Assembly: GCA_024642295.1 (NCBI GenBank)
Contig: JAHEBK010000135.1
Coordinates: forward strand, 1 to 5,410
Direction of reading: 5' to 3'
Length of the DNA: 5,410 nucleotides
Origin: Flavobacterium sp.
Lineage (GTDB): Bacteria > Bacteroidota > Bacteroidia > Flavobacteriales > Flavobacteriaceae
In this document: piece by piece, positions 1 to 5,410 of the stretch
Position numbering within the stretch: the stretch's first letter is position 1
How the letters are laid out: every line of letters starts with the position of its first letter
Position numbers and translations under genes: made by a program
The notes under the pieces: generated by a model
Seen by the model: only the letters and a program-made list of their open reading frames with translations
Databases searched by the model: none
What the model was told of the DNA's origin: nothing

Positions 1-820
1 GCCATATTACTTTTGTTCCTAATTCTCTAGCTCTATTATAACATTTTAAATAGGATGACCTAACGGAACTTTGGAGTAATAAGTCAGGTTGTGCTTCATA
101 TACAAATCCTCCATTTCCAGCAGCAACTGTTTGCATGGTAGAAAACCCTCTTCCAATAACGTTTCTATCATCAGGGGTTATGTCTAATACATTTGCTGTT
201 GGATTATATGTTTTGTTAAATGAATTTCTAAGAAAATGGCCGTTTCTGGTGGTTATATATATATTATCTCCAAAGGGATTGTTATTGTTTGTTCCATATC
301 TGCTTTTAGCATATTCAATGGACTTTTCAATATAACCTGGACCGTAATGCCTCAAAGGATCAGTATTGCTTGTTGCTGCATAGTCATTTACCAGTACCAG
401 TCTCAAATTTGATGCCATCTTACTATATTGATTAAAATTTCTTAATTGGTAAGTGAGGCTTTGTAGGGTATTTCCAGAATAGATAATATTTTGAAGTGAT
501 CCTATAAAAAAGTAGTCTTTAGATGCTATAGCATTAAGAATTGTTGTTGCTTCGGTATCGCTTACCATTGCCATGTTTAACCAAACACCATCCAAATTCT
601 GGCGAACAAATTCCCAATCGCTTAAGTTTACACTTGCTAATTGACCTGTTTGAGCAGGATTAATAACAACATCAGGTCGTTTTAGATTTGGATATAATCT
701 TGGGCTACTAGAAGGGGTTTCGGTGACCACTTGTGCAGTGCCAAAATAAAAACACATTTGAAATAATAATAAGAATGATTTATTTTTCATTCTTAGAAAT
801 GTGAAGTTTTTTGAATTCAT
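1..820 (-). CDS. Secreted protein of unknown family, C-terminus cut by window edge
   Basis: An uninterrupted minus-strand frame runs from an ATG at 820-818 to the left edge, giving 273 complete codons and no stop. The N-terminus holds a signal peptide: MKNKSFLLLF follows at residue 11, then a hydrophobic stretch ending GTAQ, with likely cleavage before Gln30. I do not recognise a family. Probable beta-strands (DGVWLN 77-82, YFFIG 103-107, LRLVLVND 139-146, FVYEAQP 239-245, KVIW 270-273) alternate with probable helices, for example SSYLKCYNRARELG at 255-268. This suggests a TIM-barrel-like enzyme, possibly a glycoside hydrolase, but that is inference only. The first ATG is 2 bp after the stop of the upstream G8 gene and has an A-rich leader. 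A second in-frame ATG at 790-788 gives a more typical signal peptide and is an equally credible start. The tight spacing implies co-transcription with the G8 gene. Confidence 0.85.
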   Translation of the reverse strand, partial: MNSKNFTFLRMKNKSFLLLFQMCFYFGTAQVVTETPSSSPRLYPNLKRPDVVINPAQTGQLASVNLSDWEFVRQNLDGVWLNMAMVSDTEATTILNAIASKDYFFIGSLQNIIYSGNTLQSLTYQLRNFNQYSKMASNLRLVLVNDYAATSNTDPLRHYGPGYIEKSIEYAKSRYGTNNNNPFGDNIYITTRNGHFLRNSFNKTYNPTANVLDITPDDRNVIGRGFSTMQTVAAGNGGFVYEAQPDLLLQSSVRSSYLKCYNRARELGTKVIW

Positions 821-822
821 TT

Positions 823-1782
823 TTAGTTTTTAATTATTTTTTTAGTTACACCATTAATTTGTAAGAGATAAGTACCAGTAGGGTATTTTTTTAAATCTAC
901 AATATTGGAGTTCCCTTGATTTAGTTGAGCACCTTGAATTGTATATAGTGTCCATTTAATTTCAGTATCAATTCCAGAAATAGTTATACTATCTTTAGTT
1001 GGGTTAGGATAAATAGCGATGTTATCTTTTGTTATCTCATCTACGGATAAAATAGTACAACCAGCATTTAATTTAGTGCTATAAGTAGCACTTGTTTGTA
1101 TGTTTAAATAAATACCTTTTAAATTTATTGTAGGATTACTACTGGAAGCGGTACATTCATTGAATCTTAGTTTTAATCCAATCACTTCATCTCTTTTCTC
1201 TGGAGCAATATTTAGTCTTATTTTACTACTGTCCGAAGGGTCATATATTCCTAAGGAGGTTTCTCCATCATTTTTATCCATAACAATAACTTCAGCAGGC
1301 GAACCTGTAAAGTCTAAATTTATAAAATTGAACTCTCCCCAAACTTGTCTTTCAAACGAAAGCGTGTAATCAACATACTCTTCGTTTGCATCCGAATCTT
1401 TTGAAAATGAAAAAGAATTGCTGTGGTCTATTGCGTCTGCTGGATTTGAGCCGTTTCCAGTAATAGATGAAAAACTTAAATTCCCATTAGTACTTAATGT
1501 TGCTCTGGAATCTACATTAACTTCAAAATCTGCAAGAGTAACAAAGCTAGTTCTACCAGTATCGTCAGCCGAAGATGGGTTAAAATTAATATTGATATCT
1601 GGCGCAGAATAATCAAAAAACTTGACGCTACTATTTAAACCACCATCTGGTTGATTTGCAAAATAATGTATGTAAAGCATGTTGTCTTTTAAGAAATAAC
1701 CTGTTGATGTTCTGTTTTTTAATGCATTTAAAGAGGATGCTTTAGGAATCGTTAAAGTAGTTCCAGACGGAACATTAGGATA
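823..1782 (-). repeat. Long direct repeat, copy A (3' end of complete G8 gene)
   Basis: This 960-bp segment aligns without any gap to 4451-5410, with about 47 mismatches by hand count (about 95% identity). It covers the last 319 codons and the stop. Sequence similarity stops at the stop codon on the gene-distal side. On the other side the alignment is limited by the window edge and the last 75 or so bases are identical, so the repeat surely extends further into the gene. Confidence 0.95.
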
Positions 1783-4101
1783 CCCAGCGATAATATGGTC
1801 ATTCTGTCTCGTTGTCCATTTGAATTCAGATCTTAAACGATTTGGTATTTCGTGATATTGAACGAAGTATGTCAAATTTTGATCTAAAATGATAGGTTGT
1901 TGTAAATCCCAACCTCTTCTTAAAACATCAAAAGCCGCAGGCCCATCAGATCTTAAAGAATAGACAAACCTACTCTCTTCATCTCCTCCTTGACCCCAGC
2001 CAGCCCAATTTTGTAATATTGTATATCTAGTATCTGTTGTAATGTAAGCATTCCAGCTAGGTATAAGTGTCGCTTTACTTAAGTCAGGAGGTAGATTAAG
2101 CTCTTGGTTATAAATTCTATCACGATAAGCAGGATTACCTAAATTAGTATTGATTACCCTAGGCGTCATTCTGCCTCCTGGGATATTTGTTATGGAACCA
2201 TCTTCATCAATCCAACCTGAAACATAACTGTACGAACGTGAAGGATCTTCAACGTCAGATAATCGATTGAAATTTACGCGACTATTAAGTGGTACATTTT
2301 CAAAAGTAACACCAGATGATGTGAAGTTGGGATATTTTCCACTGGACTGTCTTGTTCCAATACAAATTTCATCAGGAGTATCAAAGTCAGCTAAATGAAT
2401 GTTTTTAAAATCGGTTGAGCCATTATACATTTGTGCACCAAGTATTTGAATGCCTGGTCTGTGGTAACTTTCTGGTCCTGTATTTTCGTTTCTTCCTACA
2501 AATAATGTGTTTTCAACATAGGCATTGAATGACAGGAATGCCATAAAGTTTCCTTCTCCAATGCTTCCATTAATAAACGTATTATTAACTCCAGCTCTTG
2601 TCCAAATACAATTTCTACTTTTAAAGGTGGTAAAATTTTTAAAAACGTGTTTTAATGTGTCTCCATTTACATCTAATAATGGATGTTGGTTGTTAATTTT
2701 AACTTCACGATTTGAAACAATCATGTCTCCCTCAATCATAATTCCTCTTTGGGTATTGCTGTGCGCTCTGTTTCCGTCAAATTCAAGAAGAGGAAACTTA
2801 CGAGGAGAATAACTTGCAGGTTTTGCACCTGTTCTTAAAACAGTGGTGACAGGGATTAACCAATATCCTGCACCTTCAGAGCCTGCAGCTGCATTTCCAA
2901 TAAATCGGTTGTTTGGGTTGGTAATCCAGAAGGTTGCAGGTTCTTCGGCTTCTATTGGTTCTAAAGCATCAGTTACAGCTGCTCTTCTAGTAAAAACTCC
3001 TAAATTGTTTTTAAAAATGTTTAATTCTTCGTCACCATCTTCAATAAAGAAACCATGTCCAACGTGATTATAAGCAACCACACCTTCAACAAGTGCTCTA
3101 TTTGTTCCATGTACTACGACGGCTCTGTTTGAAGATTCTCGAATACTACAATTTTTAATATATTGTCCGTTTACGTCACCTGCTATATGCCAATGAAAAG
3201 GATATCGTCCTATTTTTCCTCTTTGACCTACCGTTTTGAACTCTACCCCTTCAATATGCGCTTGTGATCCTACCATTACCATAACACTAGCATTAAATCC
3301 TGCATTTGCTCCTGGAACTACGGTTCCTTGTATTTTCAAATTTCGTGTTAGTAGCCCTACTTCTGCACGCTGATCCATTACCATGGTGCCATTTTTATAG
3401 TTTAATAGCTTTCCAAAATGCATATAGGTAAGATTTTTGTCTATCGAAATCTCTGTCCCATTAATTCCAGTGATAGTGACTACTTCGGCATTTTGAGGAG
3501 CATAATCTGTAGATGCAATAACAATTTCGTCTCCGATTTCCCAATCTACAGCTTCTTTTAAGGTAATGGTGTTTTTTCCTATGTCAGCAGTAGCATTTAG
3601 TTGCGTCCAAGACTTTTTTGGTTTACCATGTAATTCTATTTGTCCTCCCATCATGGCTACCAGCATTTTTCTTTCCATAGAAGTTCCAGGAATTGTTTCA
3701 GCAGGATTATCTCCATATAAAACGATTCTTCCGGTCAATAGGTAGGGCTCTGTTTCTGTACCCCATTCTAGATATGAATTTGCTCCCATAACCATTACAT
3801 AAGCCGATCTAAGGAGTATGTTTTGACTAATATCTACAATAAGTTTTCCGTTAATAGTGATTCCTGATAGGTTGACATTTTCATCTAAAACGACAACTGA
3901 ATTTGCTGGAATATTTACAGTATCTCCAGTAGTAGGCTTTACGCCACCAACCCAGGTACTCGCCTCAGACCATTTAGCTATTCCTGAAATATTAGAACCT
4001 ACAGGGGTACTAACAGTAGCTGTTGCTATAGAGGTTATCTGAGCATTTATTTTTATTACGCTTGATAAAAGGAGTGTTACTATTAATATTGTTTTTTTCA
4101 T
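823..4101 (-). CDS. Secreted G8 domain / CEMIP-like beta-helix protein with T9SS sorting domain
   Basis: The product has 1092 residues. Residues 1-21 (MKKTILIVTLLLSSVIKINAQ) are a signal peptide. Residues about 40-130 form a G8 domain, with W44, W50-VGG, GD 59-60, the strand pair ending in LDENVNLSGITINGKL, and GTE 114-116. A module resembling CEMIP, TMEM2 and PKHD1L1 follows: ELHG 156-159, W165, VDWEIGDEIVIAS 185-197, and AEVGLLTRN 246-254. A right-handed beta-helix comes next, with GRYPFHWH at 298-305, VVHGTNRALVEG 329-340 and GHGFFIEDGDEELN 348-361. The match to the family continues at WIDEDGSITNIPGG 630-643 and YFVQYHEIP 745-753. Residues about 850-1005 look like a jelly-roll beta-sandwich, perhaps carbohydrate-binding. 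IYPNPTKDS at about 1030 begins a type A T9SS sorting domain ending GTYLLQINGVTKKIIKN, so the protein is probably exported and surface-anchored or released. Vertebrate CEMIP and TMEM2 act on hyaluronan; the substrate here is unknown. The frame is open up to an ATG at 4203, but that start would place 34 polar residues before the signal peptide, so 4101 is preferred. There is no Shine-Dalgarno sequence. Confidence 0.93.
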   Translation of the reverse strand: MKKTILIVTLLLSSVIKINAQITSIATATVSTPVGSNISGIAKWSEASTWVGGVKPTTGDTVNIPANSVVVLDENVNLSGITINGKLIVDISQNILLRSAYVMVMGANSYLEWGTETEPYLLTGRIVLYGDNPAETIPGTSMERKMLVAMMGGQIELHGKPKKSWTQLNATADIGKNTITLKEAVDWEIGDEIVIASTDYAPQNAEVVTITGINGTEISIDKNLTYMHFGKLLNYKNGTMVMDQRAEVGLLTRNLKIQGTVVPGANAGFNASVMVMVGSQAHIEGVEFKTVGQRGKIGRYPFHWHIAGDVNGQYIKNCSIRESSNRAVVVHGTNRALVEGVVAYNHVGHGFFIEDGDEELNIFKNNLGVFTRRAAVTDALEPIEAEEPATFWITNPNNRFIGNAAAGSEGAGYWLIPVTTVLRTGAKPASYSPRKFPLLEFDGNRAHSNTQRGIMIEGDMIVSNREVKINNQHPLLDVNGDTLKHVFKNFTTFKSRNCIWTRAGVNNTFINGSIGEGNFMAFLSFNAYVENTLFVGRNENTGPESYHRPGIQILGAQMYNGSTDFKNIHLADFDTPDEICIGTRQSSGKYPNFTSSGVTFENVPLNSRVNFNRLSDVEDPSRSYSYVSGWIDEDGSITNIPGGRMTPRVINTNLGNPAYRDRIYNQELNLPPDLSKATLIPSWNAYITTDTRYTILQNWAGWGQGGDEESRFVYSLRSDGPAAFDVLRRGWDLQQPIILDQNLTYFVQYHEIPNRLRSEFKWTTRQNDHIIAGYPNVPSGTTLTIPKASSLNALKNRTSTGYFLKDNMLYIHYFANQPDGGLNSSVKFFDYSAPDININFNPSSADDTGRTSFVTLADFEVNVDSRATLSTNGNLSFSSITGNGSNPADAIDHSNSFSFSKDSDANEEYVDYTLSFERQVWGEFNFINLDFTGSPAEVIVMDKNDGETSLGIYDPSDSSKIRLNIAPEKRDEVIGLKLRFNECTASSSNPTINLKGIYLNIQTSATYSTKLNAGCTILSVDEITKDNIAIYPNPTKDSITISGIDTEIKWTLYTIQGAQLNQGNSNIVDLKKYPTGTYLLQINGVTKKIIKN

Positions 4102-4233
4102 AGCACCAGTTTTTAAAGGAAAATAATGATTATACCACACGTCTTTTTGTCCTTCTCCAATAGTTTTAAGGTTTTTGAAATAGTTGACTTTAATTGTAAT
4201 CATAAATTCTATTTTGTTGTTTTAGATATTAGA

Positions 4234-4288
4234 AATCGCCATCACTTAAAGCAGTCTGTAGAGAAAACTTCAAGTATAAATGGCGATT
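4234..4288. repeat. Inverted repeat with 9-bp arms, 37-base loop
   Basis: AATCGCCAT at 4234-4242 is the perfect reverse complement of ATGGCGATT at 4280-4288. Inside the loop, ACTT (4244-4247) can pair with AAGT (4272-4275) and extend the stem after a small asymmetric bulge. In the direction of transcription no T-run follows, so it is not a classical terminator. It could be a leader-RNA hairpin, an operator or a transcript-processing site. A TATACTTG element (4271-4278, minus strand) inside the loop differs by one base from the Bacteroidota -7 consensus TAnnTTTG, but I find no TTG at the expected upstream distance. Confidence 0.5.
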
Positions 4289-4333
4289 GTGTTATTATTT
4301 AAGTTAACTGTTTACTTTTTTACTAACTTATCC

Positions 4334-4361
4334 ATTATCTGTGGACTACATAGATCGTCAA
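4334..4361 (-). promoter_or_regulatory. Weak candidate promoter for the complete G8 gene
   Basis: On the minus strand, TTGACG (4361-4356) and GATAAT (4339-4334) are separated by 16 bases, which resembles a general sigma-70 promoter. The Bacteroidota primary sigma factor prefers TTG followed by TAnnTTTG, and the downstream box here does not fit that pattern. An alternative is TTG at 4160-4158 with TATAAT at 4134-4129, also imperfect. Chance matches are likely in DNA this AT-rich, so the call is speculative. Confidence 0.18.
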
Positions 4362-4450
4362 TAGTCTATTTTTAAAGGCCTACTATGGATATCCTGCTTA
4401 TTTTTTTATTGCTTCCTTGTGGATTTATAGTTAGAATTAGTACATGTAAT

Positions 4451-5410
4451 TTAGTTCTTAATTATTTTTTTAGTTACACCATTAATTTGTAAGAGATAAG
4501 TACCAGTAGGGTATTTTTTTAAGTCTACAATATTGGAGTTCCCTTGATTTAGTTGAGCACCTTGAATTGTATATAGTGTCCATTTAATTTCAGTATCAAT
4601 TCCAGAAATAGTTATACTATCTTTAGTTGGGTTAGGATAAATAGCGATGTTGTCTTTTGTTATTTCATCAACGGATAAAGAAGTACAACTTGAATTTAAT
4701 TTAGTGCTATAAGTAGCTCTTGTTTGTATATTTAAATAAATACCTTTTAAATTTATTGTAGGATTACTACTGGAAGCGGTACATTCATTGAATCTTAGTT
4801 TTAATCCAATCACTTCATCTCTTTTCTCTGGAGCAATATTTAGTGCTATTTTGCTACTGTCCGAAGGGTCATATATTCCTAACGAGGTTTCTCCATCATT
4901 TTTATCCATAACAATAACTTCAGCAGGCGAACCTGTAAAGTCTAAATTTATAAAATTGAACTCTCCCCAAACTTGTCTTTCAAACGAAAGTGTGTAATCA
5001 ACATACTCTTCGTTTGTATCAGAATCTTTTGAAAATGAAAAAGAGTTGCTGTGATCTATTGCGTCAGCTGGATTTGAGCCGTTTCCAGTAATAGATGAAA
5101 AACTTAAATTTCCATTGGTACTTAATGTTGCTCTGGAATCCACATTTACTTCAAAATCTGCAAGAGTAACAAAGCTTGTTTTACCAGTATCGTCAACTGA
5201 AGAAGGATTAAAATCAACATTGATATCTGGTGCAGAATAATCAAAAAACTTGACACTAGTATTTAATCCAGCATCACCATTTGTTGCAAAATAATGTATG
5301 TAAAGCATGTTGTCTTTTAAGAAATAACCTGCTGATGTTCTGTTTTTTAATGCATTTAAAGAGGATGCTTTAGGAATCGTTAAAGTAGTTCCAGACGGAA
5401 CATTAGGATA
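4451..5410 (-). CDS. Second G8/CEMIP-like exoprotein, 3' portion only, T9SS sorting domain
   Basis: This is the last 319 codons plus stop of a gene whose 5' part lies beyond the right edge; the frame is open to base 5410. The internal ATG at 5308 (MLYIHYF) is not the start, because the homologous frame continues upstream through YPNVPSGTT and FLKDN as in the paralog. The segment begins in the end of the CEMIP-like region, continues through the jelly-roll-like beta-sandwich with a conserved Cys (FNEC), and finishes with the type A T9SS sorting domain from IYPNPTKDS onward. It differs from residues 774-1092 of the downstream paralog at about 16 positions and has no gap. Four of the changes lie in one loop (ANQPDGG becomes ATNGDAG). 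The sorting domain is identical in the two proteins. The G8 domain itself is not visible here and is inferred from the paralog. There is no sign of decay. Confidence 0.92.
   Translation of the reverse strand, partial: YPNVPSGTTLTIPKASSLNALKNRTSAGYFLKDNMLYIHYFATNGDAGLNTSVKFFDYSAPDINVDFNPSSVDDTGKTSFVTLADFEVNVDSRATLSTNGNLSFSSITGNGSNPADAIDHSNSFSFSKDSDTNEEYVDYTLSFERQVWGEFNFINLDFTGSPAEVIVMDKNDGETSLGIYDPSDSSKIALNIAPEKRDEVIGLKLRFNECTASSSNPTINLKGIYLNIQTRATYSTKLNSSCTSLSVDEITKDNIAIYPNPTKDSITISGIDTEIKWTLYTIQGAQLNQGNSNIVDLKKYPTGTYLLQINGVTKKIIKN
4451..5410 (-). repeat. Long direct repeat, copy B (3' end of upstream G8 paralog)
   Basis: This is the partner of 823-1782, in the same orientation with 3628 bp between equivalent positions. 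Mismatches are unevenly spread: several stretches of over 100 bases are identical or nearly so, whereas about 5150-5290 holds nearly half of all differences. The pattern suggests an old tandem gene duplication, possibly with patchy gene conversion. The intergenic sequence is not part of the repeat. Confidence 0.95.

Larger units (their letters stand above)
4102..4450. other. Intergenic region between the two tandem G8 genes
   Basis: This 349-bp stretch separates the stop of the upstream paralog from the preferred start of the complete G8 gene. I see no credible gene, tRNA or small RNA in it. It holds a 9-bp inverted repeat at 4234-4288 and short perfect palindromes: AGTTAACT (4302-4309), AGGCCT (4376-4381), GGATATCC (4387-4394) and TACATGTA (4441-4448). 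None is followed by a T-run on the minus strand that would make a convincing intrinsic terminator for the upstream gene. Positions 4102-4203 are an open extension of the downstream frame but read as leader sequence. If the promoter lies near 4334-4361, the transcript would have a leader of over 200 bases. Confidence 0.7.

Noticed and set aside
135..335. Plus-strand open frame of 66 codons
   Set aside because: It lies opposite the well-supported minus-strand exported-protein gene, which has a continuous frame and signal peptide. It has no recognisable features.
1160..1369. Plus-strand open frame of 69 codons, nearly repeated at 4788-4997
   Set aside because: The apparent conservation only reflects the duplicated minus-strand gene on the opposite strand. 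The peptide itself has no recognisable domain.
2525..3067. Plus-strand open frames of 95 and 74 codons
   Set aside because: Both are antisense to the beta-helix core of the G8 gene, whose motifs are clear in the minus frame.
4102..4203. N-terminal extension of the G8 protein by 34 residues from the ATG at 4203
   Set aside because: It would put a polar segment in front of a textbook signal peptide that starts at MKKTILIV, so export favours the start at 4101.
4234..4288. Rho-independent terminator of the upstream G8 paralog
   Set aside because: The loop is long (37 bases) and no T-run follows the stem in the direction of transcription.
4302..4448. Operator sites at the short palindromes AGTTAACT, GGATATCC and TACATGTA
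   Set aside because: They are single 8-bp palindromes without repetition or spacing pattern, which are expected by chance in AT-rich DNA.
4451..5410. Assembly artefact duplicating the 3' end of the same gene
   Set aside because: The copies differ at about 47 scattered sites, many of them silent, and have different downstream flanks. This fits true paralogs and not a repeated read.
4451..5410. Pseudogene remnant of a G8 gene
   Set aside because: The frame is fully open for 319 codons, has no gaps relative to the intact paralog, and its sorting domain is unchanged.

Overview
The window is AT-rich DNA. It looks like it comes from a member of the Bacteroidota, most likely a Flavobacteriaceae-type organism. 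Three points support this: both complete N-termini carry lipophilic signal peptides ending in Ala-Gln, the large protein ends in a type IX secretion system (T9SS) type A sorting domain, and the start codons lack Shine-Dalgarno sequences and have A-rich leaders. I cannot name a species from the sequence alone.

Everything that looks real is on the minus strand, so transcription runs from right to left. At the right edge (4451-5410) is the 3' end of a secreted G8/CEMIP-type protein gene whose 5' part lies outside the window. A 349-bp non-coding gap (4102-4450) follows, holding a 9-bp-arm inverted repeat, several short palindromes and only weak promoter candidates. Next is a complete gene (823-4101) for a 1092-residue secreted protein. 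It has an N-terminal G8 domain, a right-handed beta-helix core with the GRYPxHxH signature of the CEMIP/TMEM2 (hyaluronan-degrading or -binding) proteins, a C-terminal beta-sandwich module and the T9SS sorting domain. Directly behind it (1-820), separated by 2 bp and probably co-transcribed, is a second secreted-protein gene. It is cut by the left edge and I could not assign it to a family.

The main structural feature is a tandem duplication. The last 320 codons (stop included) of the complete gene (823-1782) align without a gap to the partial gene (4451-5410), with about 47 mismatches in 960 bases by hand count. The similarity ends at the stop codons. The locus therefore encodes at least two paralogous G8 exoproteins in a head-to-tail array plus a third exported protein. 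The likely job is binding or degrading an extracellular polysaccharide at the cell surface. This rests on the family resemblance and is not shown by the sequence itself.
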